Assembly: GCA_019914995.1 (NCBI GenBank)
Contig: CM034126.1
Span: forward strand, 13,645,001-13,709,000
Source: Acanthochlamys bracteata
Taxonomy: Eukaryota > Streptophyta > Magnoliopsida > Pandanales > Velloziaceae
Direction: 5' to 3'
Length of the DNA: 64,000 bases
A program made the translations under genes and the position numbers. Positions within the stretch are counted from its first letter, which is position 1; the number at the start of each line of letters is the position of its first letter. Positions 1-12,150 of the stretch are shown piece by piece. The notes beneath the pieces were generated by a model that had not been told where the DNA came from, made no database searches, and saw only the letters and a program-made list of their open reading frames with translations.

Positions 1-240
1 AAGAAGAGGAATCTAGTGAACAGATTGGAACAAGTGGAGGGATTGGATTGATGAATCTGGATCACAGATTGCTCTTGTGAAAGAGGATAAAAATAAAAAA
101 CTTTGCTTCTTCTGATGTTGTTGAGTTGTGAGAGAAACCCACCTCTGGGAATTAATGAGCTGCCTACTGCTGCTGCTGCTACCCACTCTGATTTGTCGCG
201 CTTTTCGGAGTACAGACCAGAACTATTTACAATACTACCC
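1..240 (-). other. Possible leader or promoter-proximal edge of a gene off the left end
   Basis: This stretch is less AT-rich than the following 6 kb and has a short GCT run near 168-180. Read on the minus strand it is C/T- and CAA-rich with no long open frame, which resembles a plant 5' leader of a gene running leftwards out of the window. It could equally be the 3' end of a plus-strand transcript. No coding frame could be supported. Confidence 0.2.
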
Positions 241-566
241 TTTATGTCTGGTATTTTTGCAAACCAGGGCTCTTGTTAGAGTTTCTTGCATAATAAGTCA
301 ATGTTAAAATAAACATTTTCAGTTGGTCTTGCAAAACAGGGCTCTTGCTAATTAGTAGTGTGCTTTTATTTAAGTTTGAAATTGCTTGCAGTGATTGTTG
401 AGGAAAATGCTTATAAGAGAAGCAATGAAATATATATCATCTTGTTATTCATGAAATATATTAAGGCCGAAATAAAAATATAAAGTTTGATATGGTTTTT
501 TGTTATTAAGTTCGTTGAAGATATTGTTCATAACAAAATGTGAAAAAGTTTATTTAGTTAGTTTCT

Positions 567-790
567 GGGGGTGTTTGGCTTTGCTTTCCTCCAACCCAAC
601 TTTTCAATTCTCCATTTCACGTTTTTCAATACATATTTAATAAATATATAAAAAATTTATTTAAAAATTTAGAAAGTGTAGAAAAATTCTACGGAGTGAG
701 ATCTTTTTATTGCATATTTTTATTATTTTTTTAGAAGTAAAAAAAATAAAGCTCGTTTTTCAAAAAGGACAAAAATACCTTTCTATCTCT
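567..790 (-). mobile_element. Tourist/PIF-like MITE, inverted partner copy
   Basis: The segment begins GGGGGTGTTTGG and continues for about 210 bases as a near match to the reverse complement of 880-1096. Shared landmarks include CTCCATTTCACGTTTTTCAA, TTCTACGGA and ATAAAGCTCGTTTTTC. The far terminus is eroded near 790. It is the same family as the element at 837-1096 in opposite orientation. It is too short to encode anything and would depend on a transposase elsewhere. Confidence 0.5.
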
Positions 791-836
791 TTAAATAAAG
801 TTAATGGTTGCTCTATAATTCACCTTGTAAGACTAA

Positions 837-1096
837 GAGGGCGTTTGGGATTGCTTATGAAATGAAACTTTTATGAAATGAAGGGTATTTTTATCTTTTT
901 TGAAAAACGAGCTTTATTTTTTTTACTTTAAAAAAAATAATAAAAATATGCAATAAAAAGATCTCATTCCGTAGAATTTTTCTACACTTTTTAAATTTTT
1001 AAATAAATTTTTTATATACTTATAAAATATATATTGAAAAACGTGAAATGGAGAATTGAAAAGTTAGATTGGGGATAAGCAATCCCAAACAACCCC
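837..1096 (+). mobile_element. Tourist/PIF-like MITE, about 260 bp, with TAA target duplication
   Basis: The left end reads GAGGGCGTTTGGGATTGCTT. The right end, reverse-complemented, reads GGGGTTGTTTGGGATTGCTT. Both are flanked by TAA (834-836 and 1097-1099). A 3-bp TWA target site with G-rich, GTTTGG-containing ends is the signature of Tourist elements mobilised by PIF/Harbinger transposases. The interior is AT-rich and non-coding. Together with the inverted copy at 567-790 it makes a long potential hairpin. Confidence 0.6.
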
Positions 1097-1689
1097 TAAC
1101 TTTGCGTTTGAATTAATAATATATAAGAGTTATAGAGAGAGTAATAGAATATATTACTCTCCTTTAATTTTGTTTGTAGAAATTTTATAAAAGTACTAAA
1201 AAATTATTATGCTTTTTATTATTTGTATATGAAACATAATTAGTTATATGAAACATAATAAGAGTAAGCTTATTTGTGTTTAAATTTTTAATTTTTCATA
1301 TTACTTTTAAGTTATTTTAATTAAATAAAAAAAATTTGTGGTTTATTCTCAATCTCTCATCTAATGAGGTGTTCAGAATTATTTTTAAAATAGAATTTTT
1401 TAAAATAAAAATATTTTTATTTTTTTATAAACGAATTTTATTTTTTTATTTTTAAAAATATAATAAAATTATATAATAAAAAAATATTATTATATATAAT
1501 TTTTTTTATATTTTTAAAATAAATTTATAAATATTTATAAAAAATATATTAAAATATAAAATTAAAAATTAAAAAATTATTTTTCTGATAAGTCGAAGCA
1601 AACGCATATTGATGTTGAACTGTCCCACACATGCTTCCTTCTGCTCATATCTTTCTGCCTGCACTATACCGCTTCATCTCTACCAGTTC

Positions 1690-1942
1690 GGGCGTGTTTA
1701 TCTTGATAAAAAAATAAAATAAAATGAGTTTGTTGAAGGTTAATTAAAAAAATTAAATTAAAAATTAAAAATATTTAATAAAAAATAAAATTATATATTA
1801 ATGTAATATTTATAATAAATTTTAAAAATAAATTTTTTAAAAAAAATTTATTAATAAAAGAATTTTATTTTAATTTTTATATATACTTTATATTAAAAAT
1901 AAGTTTTAAAAAAATAAATTTAGAGTGTTGGTAAACACGCCT
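1690..1942. mobile_element. Short inverted-repeat element with GGGCGTGTTTA ends
   Basis: The left end is GGGCGTGTTTA and the right end is TAAACACGCCT, so the termini are inverted repeats of about 11 bp. The flanks are TTC on both sides (1687-1689 and 1943-1945), consistent with a 3-bp target duplication. The interior is only A/T runs. It looks like a MITE and has no coding capacity. Related ends recur at 3599-3831, 10733-10953 and 41181-41363. Confidence 0.5.
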
Positions 1943-2274
1943 TTCGTACTAAAATTAGATCAATGTACTATAATTATTTTCTACATCAAATAACTTTGTT
2001 TAACTTATTTTAACCAACCAACTTATCAAATTTAACTAATAAAAATTATTAATAATTAATCACTCTACTCTATTTCTCATAATATGAATATAAATATTTT
2101 CTTAATTTTCAACACCAAATAAACATATTTCAAATTTTATAAAAATGTATTTTATTTATTCATCACATTACTTTTCTAATCGAATAAAAGTTACTTTTTT
2201 CTCTTTATTATTTTTATATAATTTGTACTCTTTCTTATCTTGCTTATTATTATTAGTATATCCACACAAATTTA

Positions 2275-2511
2275 GAGCATGTTTGGCATTCTGTTTCACT
2301 CCATCTCAAAAGCTTCTTTTCGTGTCACAAATTTAATAAATTTTTTATATTTTTTTAAAATTTATTTAAAAATTTAAACAATATAATAAAATTTATATTT
2401 AAGATTTTATTATTATACTTTTTTAATAAAAATAAAATTTATTTTTAGAAATAAAATAAAAATATATTCTATTTTATAAAAATTTTATTTTATAAGAACT
2501 CTACTATGCTC
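2275..2511. mobile_element. Degenerate MITE-like element
   Basis: The left end GAGCATGTTTGG and the right end, reverse-complemented GAGCATAGTAG, are weak inverted repeats around an AT-rich interior of the same style as the neighbouring elements. No convincing target duplication is visible. The 63-codon open frame that overlaps its left side is not taken as a gene. Confidence 0.3.
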
Positions 2512-3598
2512 TCTTTATCAGAAGAGAACCATTTTAATAACAAACAAGGATGGATTTGGGAAACTAAATTCTGATGGATTATATTTGGAAATGAACACTT
2601 TTGACTTTTTTTATGAGTGGCAGCTAAAGTAAATAATACTAAAACAAGGGATAATGCAAAGAGGTTTATGGATTCTGAACTTGAAACACGGAGCACACGT
2701 GCCAGCCGGATGAGAGAGGGACGAAGTAGGAGCAGAGTCGCTAGTAGCCAAATAAGCAACGGTCGAAGAAAAAAAACCAGTTGACAAATTCACAAAACAT
2801 TAAATTCCCGCCATTTTTTATTATGTCAAATATTAAATGGCTTTAGAATAATATGTATTGTAAAGCACTCATGTCTCTGTTATATTATATTTTGTGATTT
2901 TGAATACGTATTTTAAATATTTATAATTGAATTTTATAAAAATAAAAAATAGAAAATAGAATTTTTTTAAAAATAAAATAAAAATAAAGTTCAGTATTTA
3001 TTTTTAATAGTTTTTAAAAATATATTAAAAATTAAAAAATATAATTATATTGAAAAGTGTGTAAATAAAAAAATTAGAAACTGAAATTTGCATATTGAAA
3101 TGAAATTCTAAAATTTTTATGTAATTAAAATATGTAAATTATTTAAAATTTAAAATTTAGCTAAAAAAAATAAAATTACGACGTTTAAAATATACTCTGA
3201 ACTATATATTACTTTTATTATATAAATCGAGCGAATTTTGTTTGTTAAAGTTTGATATTAATTACTAAACTATGTTACCCGCAGGTATCGTATGCGGGTG
3301 ACATAGTTTTGAATGCGTTTATTTATCACCTAAAATTTATTTTTAATATAAATAAATAAATTAATTAGAATAAATTTTTTATTAAATTTTTTTATAAAAC
3401 TCACTTTATGAATTTATTTTCACACATTAGAAACACGCCGTAAATAATAATACAATTCCTTATACATTTTTTTGAGAGCTATTTTGGTCAGAAAAAAGTT
3501 AATTAGTAAATTTCTGAGAGTTTGTTAGAGAGTTCAATTATGGAGATAGTTAACTTAAAAAAAGTATCTATACAATTTGAGTTAGTAGAGTTTGTAAA

Positions 3599-3831
3599 GA
3601 GCGTGTTTAATAATATTTTAAATTATATTTTTTAAAACTCATGTTTAATATAAAATAAATAATATTTTAAAATAAATATTTTTTTAAAATAAATATTTTT
3701 TTCTAAATTCAAAATTTATTTTTAAAACTTACTAATAGCAGAATTTTATATAAAAAAATACTTTTATTAAATCTTTTTAATTTTTTACATTTACTTTAAA
3801 AGAGTGAGTTTATTTCAAAATAAACACATTC
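3599..3831. mobile_element. Short inverted-repeat element with GAGCGTGTTTA ends
   Basis: The left end is GAGCGTGTTTA and the right end is TAAACACATTC, whose reverse complement is GAATGTGTTTA. AAA flanks both sides (3596-3598 and 3832-3834), a possible 3-bp target duplication, although A-rich surroundings weaken it. At 233 bp it matches the size class of the elements at 1690 and 10733. It is non-coding. Confidence 0.45.
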
Positions 3832-4078
3832 AAAAAGAAAGTCAATATGTGCAAATCTATGAGTTGAATTAATCCTGGGGAGTTAAATATAATCTCATGT
3901 AATTGAGAATTTTCTTTCCTTTTTTCATGTTTCAATCAATGTAAAAATCCGAAAAACTTTTAATGCGTGAATAATACTAGTAACAAAGCATAAGAATAAA
4001 TAGAATGTTTGGCTTAGTTTATTCCGTGTAGAGATAAAAATATGAGCTGGATTAAATGGGTAGGCTCACGATCCAAAC

Positions 4079-4712
4079 CATAGTTATAAAAACTGGACGG
4101 AATATTGAACCGGAAAATTATCCGGATCAACGGATCACGGGTTGACCCATCGGATCAACGGGTTGAACCGTTATATTAAAAATATCAAAGTATTGACGGT
4201 AGCACGAACGTTTATTATTTTTTTTGTTAGAAAATATAAAAGAAAAATAAACTAACACAAAATATATAGAAAACAAAAAAATATTTTAAATAATAAATTT
4301 TAAAAAAAATTTTGTTTTGAAATAATTTTATTATTTTTCTTACAATTTAATATTAAATTAGTAATATAAGAACTTAAAAATCACTAATAATAAATATTTA
4401 CAAATGAAATATAACAAATTTATTTGTTCGCATTATCACATCCAAATATAAAATCTAAACTATATATTATATTTCAATATAAGACTACTAATAATTATTT
4501 TTGTATAATATATCACAAATTTAAATTTTTTAAAATTTAATTTAATCCGGTTTGACCTAGACGAGCGGGTCGAAGCGGATTGAAACGGGTCAAAGCGAGT
4601 CGGAACGGATCGATTGCATAAACGATTTTATTACAAACCCGGATCGATTTATGCTCCGAATTGACGATTTTCGGGTCGACCCAGACGGACCGGTTCGGAT
4701 TTTACAACTATG
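4079..4712 (+). mobile_element. Non-autonomous hAT-type element (634 bp), perfect 8-bp target duplication
   Basis: The octamer ATCCAAAC stands immediately left (4071-4078) and right (4713-4720) of the element. The ends are inverted repeats: CATAGTTATAAAA at the left and, reverse-complemented, CATAGTTGTAAAA at the right. An exact 8-bp duplication plus short CA-starting ends is typical of hAT transposons. Subterminal zones are rich in CGGATC/GGGTC-like words, as expected for transposase-binding repeats, and the middle is plain AT. No transposase fragment is visible. A related truncated copy lies inverted at 48144-48480. The exact duplication suggests a fairly recent insertion. Confidence 0.7.
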
Positions 4713-6936
4713 ATCCAAACAAACGGCTCGAATCACGACCCATTCAGCTGATAAAGTGTTAGGACCGTCGCAATCCAATTCACTCCGCCGGGCATTATAG
4801 GACAGAATTGGCAATTAGTTTGTCCTTTCTGTTATTGTATAAGTTCATCGATCCATATGACTGTTAACCTGATCAATATTAACAGTTAATTAATTAATAC
4901 AAAATAAAAAACATTTAAGTTTTTAATAAAAATATAATAATGATGATCATATTGACATCATTACGACAACATCACTGATGTTGTCTTAAATTTTTATTTT
5001 GTATTTTATTTATTTTATTAAAAAAACTAAAAATAAATAGGACCAAATAAAAAATTTATATCGGAGCGATTCGGCTTGGCCCGTTTATTTTTGCGCTTCT
5101 AATCATATAACTTTTGTTTATAAAAAGTGTCTTTCATTTCTCGATGAACCGTCTACGTATATTATATAGAATATTTTAAAAATTAAAAAATTAAAAGTTT
5201 ATATATTATAAAATTTCTATATATATAATTAGTTATTATTTTCTTAATCAAAAAAATCAAACTCTTTCTTTAAAGATCTTTTATCTTTCATTCTTACAAA
5301 ATTTTTTATCATAAGCACTTTGGGACGTTCACTAAACCTTGAATTAACATGCATCTTCAAATCACAACAAATAAAATAACGGTTTGATTTATTGATTTGT
5401 TAGGTTACCTGCGTTAAAATTATGAAATGCTAAAAACCAAACAGGCATGATATATGCCAGAGACTGTTTGGAGTCCTTAGGATTGTTTATGAGAATATGT
5501 TTTTGTTAAAAAAAAAATTCTTAGGTGATAATTTTTGAATGACAAAGTTATCATTTTTAGTTTTAAAAAATAAAACAATATACATGTCATGTTTATATAA
5601 GTATAATTTATAGTTTCTTTAAATTAAATTTAAAATATGTAAAAAGTTTATTTAAATAAAAAGCTAAAAAAGAGATGAAATAAGAAGTCATAAGTAATGC
5701 CAAATAAAAAAGAATAAGCAATTTTTAGGAAAATTAAAAAACAAAGATAAAATAAGCACCTACAAGTACAATCAAATATGTCCTTAAAAACCTTACAGAA
5801 AATCCATGCCTTTTTATGTTTTCTTAAAACTGCTATTAAAATATAATCACAACATTCTGCCTCTCGCTGTTAATTGTTTCTATTGGTGTTACGAGTGATT
5901 GTTCACCTTGCTTATAAATTAAAAACTTTTAAATAACTTTTTTTAAATTTTTTTTGAAAATAAATTTATATATATATAATTTTATTACGTACAAATTTTT
6001 TATATTTTAAATAAAATTTTAAAATTTTTTATATAATATTATAAATTTTATCAAAAACTATGAATTATTTATTGAAATAAAAATTCTAATACCATCTTTC
6101 CCTGATCATTATAAATGTTGTACGAGGAAAATTTTCCTAACTGTTTATGCAATTATTTGTAACTAATTATTAACTATAATCAACTCTTCGACTTAGGAGA
6201 TGTTTAAAAATATTTATAAAATAGAGTTTTTTTAAAAATAAAAGATATTTTTAAAAAAAAAATAAGTTTTATTTTTTTATCTAAAAAAATAAAAATATGT
6301 AATAAAAAAGTTTTATTAAAATTTTTCTATATTTTTTAAATTTTTAATATAAAATATATATTAAAAAATATAAAATTAAAAGTTAAAAAATAGCATTCAT
6401 GAAACGCTAAGTCAAATGAGGCCAAATTGAATAATTAAATGTAGGCAAATTGAATTGGTATTTAAATTAGAATTTTCTTATATGATTAACAATGAGTATC
6501 TTCCGATTCTTCAGTATTTATATTTTAATAAATTTTAAAAATATGTTGCAAATTAAGAAATATAATTTTATTGAAAAGTATGTAAATAAGAAAGTTAAAC
6601 TTAGAATTCCATATATAAAAGTGGAGTTTTAAATTTTTTATATAATTAAAATATATGAACTGTTTTTTTAAAATCTGACGGAAGAAAATAAAATTAGAGG
6701 TATTTGAAACAATTAATTATCCAAAACGGCGAAAACAGAAATAGCAAGTTTCTCACGAAATAAATAAATAAATAAAAATTATCCAAAATAATAATATTTA
6801 AATTTATCTAAAACTTATAATAATATTTAATTAATTATTAATGTAAGAACATGTTGAGTAATCGGGTTCCTATTGGTCAGTGAACCAAAAAACCAGTAGC
6901 AGAAGCGAGCACGGAACTCAAGCCAGCAAGCTGATC

Positions 6937-7026
6937 ATGGACCGCCGTGTGAGGAAGAAGCGAGGGCTCCTCCTTCCTCATCTTCCTCCAATCCATTCTC
7001 ACCAATTCAGATCCATATTCCTATAG
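6937..7026 (+). other. Possible upstream ORF in the RING gene leader (29 codons)
   Basis: An ATG opens a 29-codon frame ending in TAG just before the C/T-rich part of the presumed leader. The first leader exon appears to end at 7120 (CTACAG before gtgaat). Whether the uORF is transcribed depends on the start site, which is not known. The peptide is Arg/Lys-rich at its start and matches nothing I recognise. Confidence 0.25.
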
Positions 7027-7958
7027 TAATTTCTCAAACAAATCCAAAACCTGCTTTCAGTTCTCTCTCGGTTGGCGAAATCAAAACTCTCTTCCTCTCT
7101 CTATCTCTAGTTCTCTACAGGTGAATTTAGTAATCTTGTAATTGCGTTTGTTGCTGTATTTCATCTAGATTCGATGTGGAACTATTGTTTTAGAATTACT
7201 TATGTTATTGAATTTCTACTTTTTCTTCTTCTTCTGTTCTGTTTTTCTCTCGATTTGATGAAGATATCATTGTTGTCGAACTAGCCGACAGTTAGTCTCG
7301 AACTAGTTTTTCTTCTGTTAGTTGTAGGTGTCATGGACTTAGATAGGCTTGCATTCTATTGCTTCTTATGGCGGTTGAGTAGCGCCTTATTTCTTGCCAT
7401 AATATTTTTCAAGCTATGTATTTCATGGATATTGGCTACGTGTGTTCTAGTAGCTGTGAACTTGCTTCAGTTTGCCTACTTTGATTGTACAGGAACTAGA
7501 GTCCTTCAGAATTTTTGGGTTTCGGAGTCACTGGTCTAGATTTTTGAGGAGAATAATTTGAGGAATTTAATTGAATGAGTATGAGTACTTGCATTCGTTT
7601 ATGCTGCCACTTTGTTTTGCATTTGATTACTGGAGGAAACCTTGTTAAACTTTGGTTATCTAGTCCTCATTATTTAGGAATTGCTAAGCATCGTTTTGAG
7701 ATTTATTATGAAACTACGTAGCGCTCTGTTGAGAATTTATTAGCTTGTGATAGCAAATGTGATGTGGGTGAATTAGAGTGCTATTGATAGTTAAAAATTG
7801 AAGAGATCGGTCTGGTGTTTGGTAATACGTGAAGCATGCCTATGTATGCAGTTTACGTTTAAGTTCATACACTGTTGTTTTTTGTATTTATGGTTTAGAA
7901 ATAATGCACTTATCTGTTTTTAGGTGGTTGATCTTGAGAGAGCATTCAGATAGTATAG

Positions 7959-10900
7959 ATGGGGAATTGCTGCTTCAGTTCATCACAGGGTGCACAAACA
8001 AATGGGAGACAAATTCACATCCATGTTTGTGCTCACATTTCTCCTCGACGTTTGTATTTATAAACAACTAAATAGGTCATTGCATAGTTTCTTAATTATG
8101 AAAGGGATTCATTTTCTTGTGCCTCTAACATTGTGTTTATGCTATTATGCTGGGTTATATAATTTTCTGTTTGGGTTTTGTGATAAGGGTTACCTTTCAG
8201 TGACATGTTCTCCTGAAGATATTTTCTGAGCCCCTTGTTAAAATTTGTAGTGCCCTCAGACAACTGATCAAGAAAGTATTCCATCAAGATTAGGTCCGTT
8301 GGGACCTACCTCACCTGGAGTTTTTGTTAACACAAATCTGGAAACATCTATTCAAGAGCTTCCTAGAGTATCTCCTGCATCAGCAGCTGATAATGAGGTT
8401 TTGGAAACCTTGGTAGAGCCCATAAGTGTTGGCATGTTTCCCAGAAAGCGTAAAGATGATTGTGAGCTTCATCCCATTGAGGTGATTGGTGACGAATTTG
8501 GCAAACTGAATGAACAAACCGAAGCTCTAGATGAGCCAGATGATTGTCCTATTTGCCTTGAAGGTATTTGTATCCATCCCTTTTGAAAAGTGAAACTGTA
8601 TTGTTTATCCCATCTGATCTCTGTTTATTTGCTATATCTTGTTATATCATTTCATATAAGATACTTGGCTGTTTGGGTTATAGTGTTTGCCTGATCTATA
8701 CCACGATGGGGCGTACAAGATGGTGATGCTGCTTTTAGAAGTAATTTATAATAATCCAGCTAATAGACTTCTAAATTGATTGGTTTTAACCCTTGTGCCT
8801 CTTTATTGAACTTGCTGCTACTTTTTATTTGATCATTAACTCAGGTGTGCTCTCAAATGTTTATTGCATACGAAGGTACAAAAGTCCAAATGTTTTATCT
8901 TTTTTTATTGGTTTTTTGTTTTGTTTGTCTGCTTTTCTTTTTTTGGCATAGTTATTCTCCTTAGTTAATTGCATGCAAGGTCTGAGATCTCATCCTCTAA
9001 CACCCACATTGATGTTCTCTTGAATGGTTTAATTACGTTTTGCATAAGTTAGTAGGTACTAGTCTGTTTCCTTCTAAGTTGAATTAAATTTTAATATGTT
9101 GAAAAAGAAAACTATGCTTGTGGTCAGCAATTAGAATCTAATGGATACAGCTGTATTCTCTGTCCAGAATATGACTTGGAAAATCCAAAGTTGTTCACAA
9201 ACTGTGAACATCATTTCCACCTATCATGTATTCTTGAATGGATGGAAAGAAGCAATAGCTGCCCCATATGCCACCAGGTATGCTAAAATATTATACACTC
9301 TTTTCTTATTTATTGCATCTTTATAGATTCATGCATTTTTGAGTATCAATTAGAATAAAAGGTGGAATTGCATCCCTGTATAAGCATTATATATTCCTTG
9401 TGGAAGCATCTCATATCCCTGCTGCTTAATGATGTGAATAAGCTTGGAAAAGGGAAATTGGAAAAGTATGCACCAAAGGGGGATTACATTTAGATGTCAG
9501 AACGAATTACTTATATAGCCATATGACGTGGTTGTCATGATGCACGAACAATTTTCTTCTTTGTATGCTCTCCATTAGTATCGCTAGATTTATTCGCTAT
9601 TGAAAGCCATTTTAGTAGTTGACCTCTACCAAGATAGATAATATCACCTCTTGAATCTTCTTTCTCTTCTACTGCAGTTTAGTCCTTGATGTTCATGTTA
9701 TAACATCAATGCATCATTATGCTTATTGTTTAACACCTCCAGAAAATCATATCTCAATTGTTGCAACAATTTCGTGATGAATAATTGTGAAGTGGCCTAT
9801 TGATTTTGGATTTCTTTGTAGCAGCATAGTACAAAGATTCTTTATGAGGGGTTTATGCTCTCACATGATTCCACCTCGGACAAACCATGGTGAAACTTGT
9901 TGTCTAAGGAGCCAACCTGAGTTGATAATATTTAATTCAATTTTTGGAAATACTTAACTCTGATCAGTGATTGATTTTGTGAAAAAAGATTTTGGTTTCT
10001 TGGATTTAGAATGTCTCCAATATAGGTTAAGCGTGCGAATTACCCAGTGCCAATTATAAGAATTGGCCTTTGCCTGTTTTTTGAGCATTTTCCTTCTGGC
10101 AACTGTTTTCATATGTAGTGTGATACTCTGGAGTTGCATTTGGAGGTTGGTCACTGTAACAGTGGAGTTTTGAGACGGTTAGGCTCCAGTGGTTTGGTTT
10201 TCTTCTTTGATTGGAGTAGGCAGCAGAAAGATGGACGCTTCAGTGTAAGGTTAGCCTGAGCTTGAAAGGAGAGGCACATCCTAGATGTTTTTGAGAGAAG
10301 GCAGGGATAGCAAGATTATGCAAAGGCGAAAGAAAACCCAAAGTTCTAATTTGGCATATGTATCTGGGGAATAAAAAAATTAGTTGTGGAGTCGTCTTTT
10401 TTTTGCTAATGTGAAAAAGATAAGTGAACTAGTATGACATGTGAGATGTAGACCTACTGGCTCCTGTTAGATTTGGTTTATTAGAGTTGTTACAACTTAT
10501 AGCCATTAAAGACATATGTATGGAAACTTCAAAATGAAGTCTTGTATTTAATAGCCTTACAAGAGAGATGTTATAAGTATAGCCATTGACATGCAAAAAA
10601 TTTATGTAGCCAACCTGATGTCCTGAACTGCTACAGAACGATTGGTTGTTCGTATAGTAGCAAGTAGCAATCTGCTAGCCACATCAGAATATTATTTTCC
10701 AATTGTGATGGTTGTAGGGGCTCCTGTATAAAGGGCGTGTTTATTTTAAAGTAAACTCACTTTTTCAAAAATGAGTTTAAAAAATAACATTAAAAATATT
10801 TAATAAAAAATAAATTTTTATATTATTTTATATTATCAGTGAATTTTAAAAATAAATTTAAAATGATAGAAATAATTAATTTAATTTTAAATTTATTTTA

Positions 10901-11082
10901 TATTAAAAATGAGTTTGAAATAAATGAGTTTGGAGGGGTTAGTAAACTAGCCCAAAGTCAAAGGCTTTATATTTCTACTTTATTTAATTTGTAAGTGGCC
11001 CCGTTCCACACGGCTCCCCCCTCAAGGTCTCATTTGAATTTTATTATGTTTGCAGGTTTTGTCCCTTGAAGAAGAAGTTTGA
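7959..11082 (+). CDS. RING-H2 E3 ubiquitin ligase, RHB1A-like (171 aa)
   Basis: Four coding exons join in frame: 7959-8024, 8251-8563, 9168-9277 and 11056-11082. A non-coding leader exon probably ends at 7120 and another begins at 7924. The protein starts MGNCCFSSS, a classic N-myristoylation start with Cys residues suited to palmitoylation, so membrane attachment is likely. The C-terminal RING-H2 finger runs from CPIC through CEHHFHLSC to CPIC (C-x2-C-x14-C-x-H-x2-H-x2-C-x10-C-x2-C), with the ENPK and ILEWMERS stretches typical of RHB1A proteins. Such proteins transfer ubiquitin from an E2 to substrates; the substrate is unknown. The GAA-G/AA join at the second intron restores the family's LEEYD. 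The first donor (after CAT, gtttgt) is weaker, but gives the CP-Q/T segment seen in RHB1A. The last intron (1.8 kb) contains a MITE. Confidence 0.85.
10733..10953. mobile_element. Short inverted-repeat element in the last intron of the RING gene
   Basis: The left end is GGGCGTGTTTA and the right end is TAAACTAGCCC, with AAA on both sides (10730-10732 and 10954-10956). The 221-bp interior is A/T runs. It has the same ends and size class as the elements at 1690 and 3599. It lies about 100 bp upstream of the final 27-nt coding exon, so it shortens the room for a branch point but does not touch the splice site. Confidence 0.5.
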
Positions 11083-11469
11083 CTTAAAGCAATCTTAGAG
11101 TGATGGCAGCTTTGAACATACTTGCGGCGTAGTTGCAACAACCTGTGAGTGCATCATACGACAGTGATTTCTGGTGGAAAATTTGGGTCAACAACATCTG
11201 CTAGGTTTCTCCTATACACAAGTTCAATCAGGCGTTTGTGCTTGTACAGCCTTTTATTTGTCCACAGGGTTTCAGTTCTACCACTTGTAATGTTCGAGGC
11301 AATTAACTATACTAACCAAGTACCGTCTTCAGATGCTTATGCTGATAGTTTTGTTTCAATTGTTTTTGTGCTGTTTTGAAATATCATATTCAATATCTAC
11401 TTCTTTCTGTGTATGATTTGTTCCTGGCACATGATGAAAGAAGTATGTAATGTGTTTGATAGTGTTCTG

Positions 11470-12150
11470 CTATTACGAATTCATGTTAGAACAGGTGGAA
11501 GGGTTTATGCAAATTAATATTTCGGAGGTTGCAAGTCGAAAAGGTGATTATTAAAGAAGACGTGCGAACGTAACCCGAAGGACAGGGTGGATCAACGGCG
11601 GATGTAGAACACGCACAGTGCGGGTGTCAACCACGTTTGAGTTTCCGGACACAAGCTGCGGACTTTAAACGCTGGAACATTGTGGTATTCTCGCTCAAGC
11701 AAGGATAGGGTACACGTGACTCTGCCTCTTGCGGCCGGCGCACACGCGCCTCCTTTGTAACAGACTAGCAGTTACGCTCTCTACCCTACTCGGCTTTAAG
11801 CTCAGAATAAACTTATACTAATATCTTCATAAAAACTAAAAATACTGAGCCAAGCCGGTGGTATTGGCTCACTATTCTCAGCTCAGCTCGGCTCGGCTCG
11901 GCTTAAGCTCAATAGACTGTTTTAATTTCTCAATAACCTATTAGTAGCCACTAGCCAATTTTATTAATAAGCCGTCTCTGATTGGCGCACAACTACTGGA
12001 ATTCTTTCTTTTTTTTTTTTTTTATTGGAAGAATCATCAATCCCATCTTCGCACCACAGGTGTTGCTTTGGTTAGATACCAGCCGTTAGATTACCACGTA
12101 TGAATAGCCATGTGCCACGTTTAAGGTTGATATTACATCCTTACTGTAGG
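11470..12150. other. Intergenic region between RING gene and the next gene, probable promoter
   Basis: No coding frame is supported here. The stretch 11560-11770 is markedly more GC-rich than its surroundings and contains a G-box core (CACGTG near 11713), and CCACGT-type words recur near 12090-12120. A repeat of the word CTCGG occurs near 11880-11895, and the phrase CTCGGCTT(T)AAGCTCA appears twice (about 11789 and 11892). A long T run lies at about 12007-12023. These could be promoter elements of the downstream gene, or a remnant repeat. Confidence 0.35.

Larger units (their letters stand above)
241..6880. other. AT-rich intergenic region with many short transposon relics
   Basis: No coding region was found in this 6.6 kb. 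Its open frames are short and low in complexity. It holds the inverted-repeat elements listed separately (567-790, 837-1096, 1690-1942, 2275-2511, 3599-3831), an hAT element at 4079-4712, and several looser AT-rich modules, at about 1367-1600, 5461-5790 and 6190-6410. The loose modules share an interior of alternating A-runs and T-runs. A less AT-rich patch at 2490-2800 has a short minus-strand open frame that I do not accept as a gene. Confidence 0.6.

Noticed and set aside
2490-2793. Two overlapping minus-strand frames of 60-89 codons
   Set aside because: Hydrophobic low-complexity translations in AT-rich DNA, mutually overlapping, with no recognisable motif or leader.
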